A stretch of 64,000 nucleotides of DNA from assembly GCF_002420705.1 (NCBI RefSeq), contig NZ_DIIM01000002.1, forward strand, positions 344,020 to 408,019. The letters are read 5' to 3'. The DNA comes from Sphingobacterium sp. UBA5670. GTDB taxonomy: Bacteria; Bacteroidota; Bacteroidia; Sphingobacteriales; Sphingobacteriaceae. The notes under the pieces are model-generated. The model did no database searches and was not told where the DNA came from. It worked only from the letters and a program-made list of their open reading frames with translations. Position numbers and translations under genes: made by a program. Positions 35,225-43,448 of the stretch are shown here, in pieces (within the stretch, counting starts at the first letter, position 1; every line of letters starts with the position of its first letter).

Positions 35225-36358
35225 ATGAAACAAGTTAAGATTTTCGATACTACTTTACGCGATGGCGAACAGGGACCGGGCTGCCAGTTGACACTGAATA
35301 ATAAATTAGAAATTGCTGAAAAACTCGATGCAATGGGGGTAGATGTGATAGAAGCAGGTTTTCCAATAAGTTCACCTGGAGATTTTAAGGCAGTCACAGA
35401 GGTTTGTAAACTGGTGAAAAAGGCAACAGTCTGTGCATTGGCTAGGGCCAATAAAGAAGATATCGAACAGGCCTCTTTGGCCTTGGGTAAAGCAAAGGTA
35501 GCGCGGATTCAGCTCGGAATTGGAACATCGGACATTCATATTAAATATAAGTTTAATACCACTCGGGAGGTAATCTTGGCGAAAGCTTATGAAATGGTGG
35601 CGTATGCGTCGGATAAATGCGATGAAGTACAATTTTTTGCCGAAGATGCTGGCCGCGCAGACAATGATTTTTTGGTTCAGATGACCAATACGGTGGTTGA
35701 AGCGGGTGCAAAAGTGGTGAATCTTCCTGATACCAATGGTTTTTGTACACCCTTTGAGTACTTTGAAAAGATAGCCTATGTGAACCAAAATAGAAGGGAA
35801 AAAGAGAGCGCCATTCTATCTGTCCACTGTCATAATGATTTAGGTATGGCTACTGCGAATAGTATAGCCGGGCTAATGGCGGGGGCACTTCAGGTGGAAG
35901 GAACGATTAATGGTGTGGGCGAACGTGCTGGAAATGCTGCCCTGGAAGAAATTATTTTGACACTCCTTATAAAAGAAAATCTGGGGATTGCGACTGGAAT
36001 TGATCCAACATATATTGTGGAACTAAGTAGTATGGTAGAACGGGCGATGTCAAATCCTGTACAGGCCAATAAGGCCATTGTCGGGAAAAATGCTTTTGCG
36101 CATTCTTCCGGTATCCATCAGGATGGTGTGCTGAAAGACCGTAGAAACTATGAAATTATTGATCCACAAATTATAGGGGGGAAGCTTCCTGAATTGTTTT
36201 TATCCGCAAGGAGTGGACGTGCTGCATTAAAAGATCGGTTAAAAAGTATGAAAATAGATTTCCCTGCTGAACATTTTGAAAATATCTATCACCGATTTCT
36301 TGTTTTGGCAGATCAGAAACGCTTTATTGAAGATAAGGACCTGCGGAGTTTGGTTTAG
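35225..36358 (+). CDS. leuA: 2-isopropylmalate synthase-like enzyme (HMGL family)
   Basis: The protein (377 residues from the ATG at 35225; an in-frame TTG at 35201 is less likely) has the LeuA/homocitrate synthase TIM-barrel signature. 'FDTTLRDGEQGPGCQLT' opens the barrel, 'LSVHCHNDLGMATANS' carries the metal-binding His pair, and 'GTINGVGERAGNAALEEI' follows. It ends shortly after the barrel, without the C-terminal leucine-sensing domain, which is common in this phylum. LeuA condenses acetyl-CoA with 2-oxoisovalerate. No other leu or ilv genes are nearby, so it could be a stand-alone leuA or a paralogue for a related condensation. Confidence 0.85.
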   Translation: MKQVKIFDTTLRDGEQGPGCQLTLNNKLEIAEKLDAMGVDVIEAGFPISSPGDFKAVTEVCKLVKKATVCALARANKEDIEQASLALGKAKVARIQLGIGTSDIHIKYKFNTTREVILAKAYEMVAYASDKCDEVQFFAEDAGRADNDFLVQMTNTVVEAGAKVVNLPDTNGFCTPFEYFEKIAYVNQNRREKESAILSVHCHNDLGMATANSIAGLMAGALQVEGTINGVGERAGNAALEEIILTLLIKENLGIATGIDPTYIVELSSMVERAMSNPVQANKAIVGKNAFAHSSGIHQDGVLKDRRNYEIIDPQIIGGKLPELFLSARSGRAALKDRLKSMKIDFPAEHFENIYHRFLVLADQKRFIEDKDLRSLV

Positions 36359-36360
36359 TA

Positions 36361-36552
36361 CTTGGTGTTAGTGATGATTATGTAATTGACTGTCATAGAA
36401 ATTGGAGTGAATTTGAAAATATAGACAACCTAAATAATTTATCTTGTTTACTATGGAAATTTGAAGAAGGTAAAATTAAAGAAGTATTTAATTTTCCTCA
36501 GGATCAGCACGCAGTTGATTCTTTTTTTAATAAAAATTTTAAGGACAAATAA
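36361..36552 (+). pseudogene. Headless fragment of an NTF2/SnoaL-like small protein
   Basis: An open frame starts right after the leuA stop and reads 'LGVSDDYVIDCHRNWSEF', then 'LSCLLWKFEEGKIKEVFNF' and 'DQHAVDSFFNK' to a TAA at 36550-36552. The 'W-x-F-E-E-G-K-I-x-E' and 'D-Q-H-x-x-D-x-F-F' pattern is typical of the end of nuclear transport factor 2-like (SnoaL) proteins. No start codon or N-terminal half exists in the frame, which is cut by a TAA at 36334 inside leuA. It looks like a leftover from a deletion or recombination that fused this point to the end of leuA. Confidence 0.6.
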
Positions 36553-36636
36553 TACTTGAGTTATATACAGATAGAAAGGCAAGGATAGGCTGTCCTTAAA
36601 ATAATATATCATCAATATTTTTTATGTGTCGCAAAT

Positions 36637-36658
36637 ATGTAATCAATTTTGATTACAT
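36637..36658. promoter_or_regulatory. Operator-like inverted repeat overlapping the antitoxin promoter
   Basis: Ten-base arms ATGTAATCAA and TTGATTACAT flank a 2-base spacer. A -7-like box TACATTTG (36654-36661) overlaps the right arm, and the antitoxin ATG is at 36666. The layout fits autorepression by the HTH antitoxin, and a transcript with almost no leader. Confidence 0.6.
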
Positions 36659-36665
36659 TTGTGTT

Positions 36666-37154
36666 ATGGAAAAAAGTATGGAACGTTTTAAAGGAATTCA
36701 TCCAGGGCTTATCTTGGAAAGAGAGCTTAAGAGGCGTGCGATTAAGCCTAGTCCATTTGCACGCTCAATAGATACACAAAGACAAATATTCAATGCAATC
36801 ATAAAAGGTCAACGCGGCATTCCAGTACCCCTATCATTGAAAGTTGACCAAGCACTAGGATTTGAAGAAGGGACTTTTGCCTTGTTACAAACTTTTTATG
36901 AGATTAAAAATGCTAAAATAAATATTGGAAATATAAACACGCCAGATTTAACTATTTTGCGAAAAGTTCTTTTTTGGGACACCGATGTCCATAAAATAGA
37001 TTGGGAAAAACAAGCTAAAGCCGTAATTCATCGCATTTTCGAAAGAGGAGATCAAGAAGAGAAAAATGAAATATTAAGGTTTTATGGCAAGGAGCAAGTT
37101 CAGCAGGCTTTATCTGAACCAGCAACAGCTCCAATGTTGTTGCATAAACATTAG
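36666..37154 (+). CDS. Antitoxin: HigA-like HTH domain fused to DUF6922-like domain
   Basis: The start chosen is the ATG at 36666 (162 residues), because the in-frame ATG at 36624 would lie upstream of the operator repeat. Residues about 8-80 resemble a HigA/XRE-type DNA-binding domain ('IHPGLILERELKRRAIKPSPFA', with 'QRQIFNAIIKGQRGIPV' as the recognition region). Residues about 93-142 ('LTILRKVLFWDTDVHKIDW', 'RIFERGDQEEKNEILRFYG') resemble the small DUF6922 proteins often found before AbiEii-type toxins. The toxin gene starts 11 bases later. It is most likely the cognate antitoxin and autorepressor. Confidence 0.75.
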   Translation: MEKSMERFKGIHPGLILERELKRRAIKPSPFARSIDTQRQIFNAIIKGQRGIPVPLSLKVDQALGFEEGTFALLQTFYEIKNAKINIGNINTPDLTILRKVLFWDTDVHKIDWEKQAKAVIHRIFERGDQEEKNEILRFYGKEQVQQALSEPATAPMLLHKH

Positions 37155-37165
37155 CGCAAATAATT

Positions 37166-37807
37166 ATGCTATATTATAATACGGTTAATGACCTATTAAG
37201 GGATACACTATTGACCTTAATGAAAGCGGACGTTTTTTCAACTTTCCGATTGGTTGGAGGAACCGCCTTAAGTTTGCATTTAGGCCATAGAGAATCTGTC
37301 GATATTGATCTTTTCTCGGATGTTCCATACGGTAGTTTGGACTTTGAGTCAATTGACAATTATCTGAAAGATACTTTTTCGTATGTTGATCACTTATCCA
37401 ATATTGCTCCCGCAATGGGAAAGTCTTATACGATTGGAAATGATAAAAACAATAGCGTTAAATTGGATGTTTTCTATTCCGATCCATTCGTTCGAGAACT
37501 TATCGAAGAAGATGAAATTCGTTTAGCCTCAATCGAAGAAATTATTGCCATGAAGATCGATGTGATTCAGCGAGGAGGACGTAAAAAAGATTTTTGGGAT
37601 TTACACGAGTTATTAGATAAGTATTCGATTTCACAAATGGTTGCATTACATGAAGAGCGATATCCATTTTCTCACGATGAGAAAACGATCTTGATGAACT
37701 TAATCAATTTTGAAAACGCTGATAATGATTTCGATCCAGTGTGTTTAAAAGGTAAATATTGGGAATTTATTAAAGCTGATTTTGAGGAAGTAATAGGTGA
37801 GATTTAA
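37166..37807 (+). CDS. AbiEii/AbiGii-family nucleotidyltransferase toxin
   Basis: This 213-residue protein carries the nucleotidyltransferase motif: 'LVGGTALSLHLGHRESVDIDLF' at residues 29-50, with Gly31-Gly32-Thr33 and the metal-binding Asp46 and Asp48 (the motif is 22 residues, quoted here in two overlapping parts by position). A helix 'IEEIIAMKIDVIQRGGRKKDF' follows near 127-147. AbiEii toxins transfer nucleotides to tRNA or other targets and act in phage abortive infection and plasmid maintenance. It pairs with the HTH-type antitoxin just upstream. Confidence 0.85.
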   Translation: MLYYNTVNDLLRDTLLTLMKADVFSTFRLVGGTALSLHLGHRESVDIDLFSDVPYGSLDFESIDNYLKDTFSYVDHLSNIAPAMGKSYTIGNDKNNSVKLDVFYSDPFVRELIEEDEIRLASIEEIIAMKIDVIQRGGRKKDFWDLHELLDKYSISQMVALHEERYPFSHDEKTILMNLINFENADNDFDPVCLKGKYWEFIKADFEEVIGEI

Positions 37808-37884
37808 ACTTGTTAAAAAGCAATTTAAACTGACTGTCAATAAATGCTAATATATTAGTAATAAAGTGTACCAAATTGCCAATG

Positions 37885-37926
37885 ATGGGATATATTGTGT
37901 TAATTTCACCTGTCCAGAATCCACAA
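37885..37926 (+). repeat. Degenerate fragment related to the small gene at 56709
   Basis: Bases 37885-37926 read in frame as MGYIVLISPVQNPQ and match 56757-56804 (MGYNVLISPVTVQDPQ) at 38 of 42 aligned bases, with a 6-base in-frame gap. No full gene surrounds it here. Confidence 0.6.
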
Positions 37927-37947
37927 CGTCTTGCAATGTCGTTATTC

Positions 37948-39075
37948 TTAAATCTCCTTGCTTTTAGTCACTTGAGGAATATAAATCAAATAATCATAAC
38001 CCTTAATAACTCTTGACAAATAAACATCATCTAACTCCAGCTTATTTTGTAGAATGGATTTCTTCAAAGGCCTTAGATCAAAACAGTACCATTGATCGTC
38101 TTTCATCATATTCAAAAATGATTTGAAACTATTGTTGTCGTCTTGGTCTTCTCCTTTTCCGAGAAGCATGATGTGCACCGATTTTCTAAAATTGGCCTCT
38201 TCAATATTAGAAACTAAGTTACCAATATCGTAGATATCAGTTTTCGTCAATATAGTTTCGCCTTTTGGTACATGGACCGCACCAAATTTGAAAAGATTCT
38301 TTTTACCTTTCCATTCGGATAGTTGATTCAGTAAGATGTTTTTTAACAACTGAATCCTTAATAGATGATTTCTATTTGTATAGATCGCTCTGCTTAATTT
38401 TAAGTCTTCAATCTCTTTGCGCTCTTTATCAGAAATTTTTAGATTCAGCAATAAGTCTATTTTTTGAAGGCAATCTTCGGATAAGATGTAGTATTTTTCC
38501 AAACCATCCTTAGACGCTATTTGTTTAGAATGTTGAAGCATTTGCTCATAGATCTCAATCGCTTTTTTATTTTTCGAAGTTTCTTTTAAGCTGGAAATGA
38601 CCATTTGATCTGCAAAAATGCTAATCTGTTCTACGCCATATATTTTCGTATTCCGTTTGACCAAATCCTTAAACAAATCAAATTCAGGTTTGTATTCCAA
38701 AAAAGAGAAATTCGAACTATATTCTTTTACAAACAGTTTAAGACGCTCATCAGGAAGTGATTTAACTTTTGTTTCAATGATATCGACTGAATAAGGGTCA
38801 ACCTCCAGAAAATAGTTGTCAAACTTGATCTCATTGATAACAGCATTTGTAAAATAAGGGATTTCGTTGGTAAAATGAGTCTCTCCCAGTAAAACTGAAT
38901 TTGATTGTTTGATGTCGTTTAACAAGACATCCCATCCTTTTCCCTGAAATGAAATATTCTTATCACTTTGGAAAGAAAAAGTATTCTTTTGAACCAAACT
39001 GTCAAGGACTTTGTTTTGGGCATAGTTAAAATTGCTGATGAATGATGTAAGGAGTAAAAATGTTATTTTTTTCAT
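37948..39075 (-). CDS. Secreted protein with erythromycin-esterase/ChaN-like fold
   Basis: The 375-residue product has a signal peptide ending 'NFNYAQ'. Residues about 50-100 read 'WDVLLNDIKQSNSVLLGETHF' then 'VINEIKFDNYFLEVDPYSV'; the 'LLGE-x-H' followed by 'E-V' resembles the EreA/ChaN/TraB-like superfamily, whose His and Glu residues bind metal or act in catalysis. A later 'LFKFGAVHVPKGE' supplies another His in the expected place. The substrate is unknown; drug resistance should not be assumed. It is monocistronic, between the toxin gene and gnd, on the opposite strand to both. Confidence 0.65.
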   Translation of the reverse strand: MKKITFLLLTSFISNFNYAQNKVLDSLVQKNTFSFQSDKNISFQGKGWDVLLNDIKQSNSVLLGETHFTNEIPYFTNAVINEIKFDNYFLEVDPYSVDIIETKVKSLPDERLKLFVKEYSSNFSFLEYKPEFDLFKDLVKRNTKIYGVEQISIFADQMVISSLKETSKNKKAIEIYEQMLQHSKQIASKDGLEKYYILSEDCLQKIDLLLNLKISDKERKEIEDLKLSRAIYTNRNHLLRIQLLKNILLNQLSEWKGKKNLFKFGAVHVPKGETILTKTDIYDIGNLVSNIEEANFRKSVHIMLLGKGEDQDDNNSFKSFLNMMKDDQWYCFDLRPLKKSILQNKLELDDVYLSRVIKGYDYLIYIPQVTKSKEI

Positions 39076-39380
39076 GTAGAATAAGCTTTTTTATGGAGTA
39101 TTTAGGTAATGGCACTTCAGTTTTCTGACGCACTAAAGTTTCAATCTAGCGACGGGGTAAGCAAAAGCCAAGTAATGGAATAAAATTAATAAAAAAGTCA
39201 ATATAATTGGCTTCCATAAAGAGTTTATGTTTTTAATGTTTTCATTATCAGTATATTATTAATTAATGGCATTTTCCAGTTGATGATAACTAGTGTAACG
39301 ATTGAAAGAAAATCTTAGATAATTTTTTTACTGGCATGCATTTCAGTAATTTTGATCTATAACATAAACTTTAAGTAAGA
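39076..39380. other. Intergenic region upstream of gnd
   Basis: These 305 AT-rich bases separate two divergent genes. A TAATTTTG box (39347-39354) fits the -7 consensus TAnnTTTG and lies 27 bases before the gnd ATG. No clear -33 element or other structure was seen. Confidence 0.5.
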
Positions 39381-40799
39381 ATGGAAAAATATAATTACGG
39401 GGTCGTTGGTCTGGGTGTAATGGGAAGAAATCTGCTTTACAATATTGCCGATAACGGTTTTTCTACCGTAGGATTCGATTTAGATGAAGAAAAGGTAATC
39501 GAACTTCGTAAAGGAGTGGCTTCAGGTACAAAGGTTGTTGGAGCTGTTTCTCTAGAAGAATTTGTGTCAAGTTTAGATAGTCCGCGAAAGATTATTTTAA
39601 TGGTTCCTGCAGGCAAGCCAGTTGATGCTGTTCTTGAAAGCCTAACACCACTTTTGAGTCCAAAAGATGTTGTAATTGATGCGGGCAATTCTTATTTCAA
39701 AGATACCGAGAGACGTAGAGCTGATTTAGCTTCTAAAAACCTTCATTTTATGGGAATGGGAGTTTCTGGAGGAGAGCAGGGCGCAAGAAGAGGACCGAGT
39801 ATTATGCCAGGTGGAGACTTGGAAGTTTTCAATTTGGTGAAGCCTATGCTGGAAGTTATTTCGGCAAAAGTAAACGGGGAGCCTTGCACCGCTTATATGG
39901 GGAAAGGAGCTGCAGGCAATTATGTTAAAATGGTTCACAACGGAATTGAATATGCCATCATGCAATTGATCAGTGAAGCATACGATTTACTGAGAAAAGG
40001 AGCTAATCTTACCAATGAACAACTGTATGAAGTTTTTAAAAGATGGAATGAAGGCGAGATGAATTCTTTCCTTATTGAAATAACAAGAGATATCTTCCAA
40101 CAAAAAGATGATGTAACAGACGGTTTTCTTGTCGACAAGATTTTAGATAAAGCAGGAGCAAAAGGAACCGGAAAGTGGACTTCCGAGGAGGCTATGGAAA
40201 TCGGTGTGTCTATTCCAACTATCGATATTGCAGTAACATCAAGAATTTTATCCGCTTACAAAGATGAGCGAGTGAAGGCATCTCAACTATATGCTAAAGA
40301 AGAAGTAAAAACTCCTGAAGATACAGAATTGTTCATCAAAGAGGTGGGGGATGCTTTGTATTTATCTACTTTAATCAGTTATGCTCAAGGTTTGGCATTA
40401 TTGGTAAAAGCTTCTGAAGAATATCAGTTTGAAATTCCGTTAATAGACGTTGTTAAAATCTGGAGGGGTGGATGTATCATCCGTTCTGGTTTATTGGGAA
40501 AATTTTATCAGGCTTATTCAAAATACGAGAACTTATCTAATATTTTATTGGATCAGGAAATTTCAGAAATTGTAAAAGATAAAATTTCGTCATTAAGAAA
40601 AACAGCTGCTTTTGCTGTATCAAACGGGATTCCAAGTTTAGGAATTCAGTCGGCTCTAGGCTATTTTGAAGCTTACACCACAGCATCTTTGCCTGTAAAC
40701 CTGCTTCAGGCTCAGCGTGATTATTTTGGTGCACACACTTACCAAAGAACGGACAGAGAAGGAGTCTTTCATACTTCATGGCAAAACCCAAATAACTAG
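39381..40799 (+). CDS. gnd: 6-phosphogluconate dehydrogenase, decarboxylating
   Basis: The 472-residue protein has the family's normal length and motifs: the NADP-binding 'YGVVGLGVMGRNLLYNIAD' at the N-terminus, 'MGMGVSGGEQGARRGPSIMPGG' (split: 'GVSGGEQGARRGPS' is the core), and 'GNYVKMVHNGIEYAIMQLISE' with the catalytic Lys. Near the end it has 'QAQRDYFGAHTYQR' for substrate binding. It oxidises 6-phosphogluconate to ribulose-5-phosphate with NADPH. It heads the gnd-zwf-pgl operon, 9 bases before zwf. Confidence 0.97.
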   Translation: MEKYNYGVVGLGVMGRNLLYNIADNGFSTVGFDLDEEKVIELRKGVASGTKVVGAVSLEEFVSSLDSPRKIILMVPAGKPVDAVLESLTPLLSPKDVVIDAGNSYFKDTERRRADLASKNLHFMGMGVSGGEQGARRGPSIMPGGDLEVFNLVKPMLEVISAKVNGEPCTAYMGKGAAGNYVKMVHNGIEYAIMQLISEAYDLLRKGANLTNEQLYEVFKRWNEGEMNSFLIEITRDIFQQKDDVTDGFLVDKILDKAGAKGTGKWTSEEAMEIGVSIPTIDIAVTSRILSAYKDERVKASQLYAKEEVKTPEDTELFIKEVGDALYLSTLISYAQGLALLVKASEEYQFEIPLIDVVKIWRGGCIIRSGLLGKFYQAYSKYENLSNILLDQEISEIVKDKISSLRKTAAFAVSNGIPSLGIQSALGYFEAYTTASLPVNLLQAQRDYFGAHTYQRTDREGVFHTSWQNPNN

Positions 40800-40808
40800 A
40801 TCCTAATA

Positions 40809-42290
40809 ATGAGCGACAATACAGTCCTGCACCCAACAACGATCGTTATTTTTGGTGCAACAGGGGATTTGGCAAAAAGAAAGCTTTTTCCTGCCTTTTA
40901 TAATTTATATATCGATGGCAGAATGCCAAAAGGTTTTAATATTTTAGCTTTAGGAAGAGCCGAAAATACGGATGAAAAATTCAGTGCTTATATTAAAGAG
41001 AATCTGGAGACTTTTTCCAGAAAGACTGTAGTCAAGGAAGATTGGGCTGGTTTTCAGGCTCACATCAGCTATTTTCAGCATCAGCTTGATGAAGAAAGCT
41101 CTTATCGGAATTTATATCAGAAACTGGAAAATTTCGATAAAGTGTACGGAATGAGAGGAAACAGACTTTTCTATTTGTCCATTGCACCAAACTTTGTTTC
41201 GGTAATTTCAAACCATCTTAAAAATACGTCAATAGCATCTGATCCTGCAACAGATCGAATAATTATCGAAAAACCTTTTTGTCACAATAAAGAATCTGCC
41301 ATTGAGCTGAATAATCTTCTTTCACAGACTTTCCAGGAAGAACAAATTTATCGTATCGATCATTATTTAGGTAAAGAAACAGTTCAGAATATTTTGGCGT
41401 TCAGGTTCGGAAATTCAATTTTTGAACCTCTTTGGAACCACAGACATATAGAATCGGTGCAGATTACAGTTGCCGAACAAGTAGGAGTGGAAACAAGAGC
41501 CAGTTTTTATGAGCAGACAGGAGCTTTGCGCGATATGATTCAGAACCATCTTTTGCAAATTCTTTGCATGGTTGCTATGGAACCTCCGGCTTCACTCGAA
41601 TCAGGTGAGATCAGGGATCGTAAAGTTGATGTTTTAAAATCCATCCGTAGGATTTCTCCCGAAAAAGTAGATCATTATGCGGTAAGAGGACAGTACGGAC
41701 GAGGCAAAGTGAATGGACTAAAAGTAAATGGCTATCGCCAGGAAGAGGGAATTGCTCATGATTCCAATACGGAAACATTTGTTGCTATTAAGTTTTACCT
41801 CGATAATGAAAGATGGGAGGATGTTCCTTTTTATGTTCGTACCGGGAAGAAGATGAAAGAAAAGCATTCTTATATAACGATTCAGTTTAAGCCACTTCCA
41901 AATTCTACGTTTTCAGAAAGCACCTCGCTTCTGTCGGCTAACCGATTGGTTATTAATATCCAGCCACAAATGGACATCAGATTGCAGTTTATGTCTAAAA
42001 AGCCAGGCTTGTCTTTAGAGCTTAAACCTGTGGAAATGATTTTCGATAATTTTGCCTGTCAGACCGATACGCCCGAAGCTTATGAAACTCTTTTATTGGA
42101 AGCACTTGTGGGAGACCTTACATTGTTTATGCGCTCTGATCAGGTAGAAGAAGCTTGGGATGTGATAAAAACGATTCAGGAAACCTGGGAAAAAACCAAA
42201 GACCCATCTTTCCCAAATTATGCTTCAGGCAACTGGGGGCCTGATGAAAGTGATGCATTGGTAGAGCGGCAGGGACATCAGTGGGTTTAA
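40809..42290 (+). CDS. zwf: Glucose-6-phosphate 1-dehydrogenase
   Basis: This 493-residue protein has the N-terminal 'IFGATGDLAKRKLFPAFYNL' NADP-binding motif, the active-site 'RIDHYLGKETVQNI' with catalytic His/Lys, 'IIEKPFCHNKESA', and the substrate-binding 'ALRDMIQNHLLQI'. The length is normal. It catalyses the first step of the oxidative pentose-phosphate pathway. It is the middle gene of the operon, with pgl 17 bases downstream. Confidence 0.97.
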   Translation: MSDNTVLHPTTIVIFGATGDLAKRKLFPAFYNLYIDGRMPKGFNILALGRAENTDEKFSAYIKENLETFSRKTVVKEDWAGFQAHISYFQHQLDEESSYRNLYQKLENFDKVYGMRGNRLFYLSIAPNFVSVISNHLKNTSIASDPATDRIIIEKPFCHNKESAIELNNLLSQTFQEEQIYRIDHYLGKETVQNILAFRFGNSIFEPLWNHRHIESVQITVAEQVGVETRASFYEQTGALRDMIQNHLLQILCMVAMEPPASLESGEIRDRKVDVLKSIRRISPEKVDHYAVRGQYGRGKVNGLKVNGYRQEEGIAHDSNTETFVAIKFYLDNERWEDVPFYVRTGKKMKEKHSYITIQFKPLPNSTFSESTSLLSANRLVINIQPQMDIRLQFMSKKPGLSLELKPVEMIFDNFACQTDTPEAYETLLLEALVGDLTLFMRSDQVEEAWDVIKTIQETWEKTKDPSFPNYASGNWGPDESDALVERQGHQWV

Positions 42291-42307
42291 AATCTAATTA
42301 AAAGAAA

Positions 42308-43018
42308 ATGAATATTACAATATTTGATAATCTGGATGCCTTATATAAAAAAGCCGCTGATACATTTGTTGAGCTTTCGGAACAAGCAATCCAGAAGCAT
42401 GATAAATTTGTGGTTGCGTTGAGTGGTGGCTCTTCACCGAAAGCCATCTTTAGTTTATTAGCTACTCCCGAATATGCAGATAAAATAATTTGGGACAAAA
42501 TCCATTTTTTTTGGGTAGATGAAAGATGGGTTTCTCTTGAAGATGAGAAAAGTAATTTTAAGATGACTTTGGAAGTCCTTTTGAATAAAGTTCCAGTCAA
42601 TGAAAATCAGATTTTCCCCATGTATAAAGACGGAATTGAGCCTGAAAAATATGCTAAAGAATACGAAGATCAAATCAGAAATGTTTTGGGAGCTGACGGT
42701 ATTTTTGATTTCATCCTTTTAGGAATGGGGGATGATGGCCACACAGCTTCTCTGTTTCCAGGTGAAAAGATCTTACAAGAAAAAGAAAAATGGGTTGATG
42801 CCTACTATCTAAAGCCACAGGAAATGTTCAGAATTACGTTGACTGAACCTATCATCAATAAAGCTGAAAATATTCTGATTGTTACATTTGGCAAATCCAA
42901 GAAAAACGCTTTGAATGAAGTTCTTCATGGTGTATATAATCCTGAACTATATCCGTTACAGTTAATTGAAAAGAAAGCAGGAGTCCAGATTTTTACTGAT
43001 AAAGAAGCTGGAGTTTAA
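42308..43018 (+). CDS. pgl: 6-phosphogluconolactonase
   Basis: The 236-residue protein belongs to the NagB/SugarP-isomerase fold family: 'VVALSGGSSPKAIFSLLAT' near residue 38, 'IHFFWVDERWVSLEDEKSN' and 'DFILLGMGDDGHTASLFPG' with the catalytic His. It hydrolyses the lactone made by Zwf. It ends the gnd-zwf-pgl operon; a strong terminator-like hairpin lies about 200 bases downstream. Confidence 0.95.
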   Translation: MNITIFDNLDALYKKAADTFVELSEQAIQKHDKFVVALSGGSSPKAIFSLLATPEYADKIIWDKIHFFWVDERWVSLEDEKSNFKMTLEVLLNKVPVNENQIFPMYKDGIEPEKYAKEYEDQIRNVLGADGIFDFILLGMGDDGHTASLFPGEKILQEKEKWVDAYYLKPQEMFRITLTEPIINKAENILIVTFGKSKKNALNEVLHGVYNPELYPLQLIEKKAGVQIFTDKEAGV

Positions 43019-43222
43019 TTGAATTGTCTTTTCATCCGAATGCCCTTTATTTTCAATTGTATTTTTGGGGTAGGCAGTATGCATGCGAAAGATTTAGGAA
43101 CACGTTAGATTTCTATAAAATCGCAACAAGGAGTATGAGTAGAAGGAGGAACCTAACGCCATACAACACAGGATTCCATTATATGCAGGAATATTAACCT
43201 CCATTTCGATATTGAGATTATC

Positions 43223-43259
43223 AAAAAGACCTTTCCGCAATTACGGAAAGGTCTTTTTT
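43223..43259 (+). terminator. Intrinsic terminator after the gnd-zwf-pgl operon
   Basis: A 15-base-pair stem (arms 43223-43237 and 43244-43258; core GACCTTTCCG / CGGAAAGGTC) with a 6-base loop runs into a T6 tract. The symmetrical A-tract on the other side would let it act in both directions. Confidence 0.9.
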
Positions 43260-43287
43260 ATTCCTCTTTTCGTGCGATGGAAGGAAA

Positions 43288-43442
43288 TATATTGATCCTA
43301 AAAATACGCAGATTTTAGCTGAGTATAAGATGAATTTTCTGGAGCGGTCTACAGGACATTTCCCTCAGCAATTGGGACCTGAGGTGAAACAAAAAAATCA
43401 TAGCAGGTTTTAGTGAATTTCCGAAGATTGACGGGAAATGAC
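43288..43442 (+). pseudogene. Decayed coding fragment of unknown family
   Basis: One frame reads 'YIDPKNTQILAEYKMNFLER' and 'STGHFPQQLGPEVKQK', then passes an A7 run (43391-43397) after which a different frame reads 'IIAGFSEFPKIDGK' to a TGA at 43440. The protein-like composition and the frameshift at a homopolymer suggest the tail of a broken gene. No start is present and I do not recognise the family. Confidence 0.4.
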
Positions 43443-43448
43443 TTAAAA

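Larger units (their letters stand above)
43019..43448. other. Intergenic region after pgl
   Basis: These 430 bases contain a strong intrinsic terminator (43223-43259) and a decayed coding fragment (about 43288-43442). Nothing else was recognised between 43019 and 43222. Confidence 0.6.

Noticed and set aside
36624..36665. Earlier in-frame ATG of the antitoxin
   Set aside because: It lies upstream of the operator-like repeat and the -7 box, so the ATG at 36666 is the better start.
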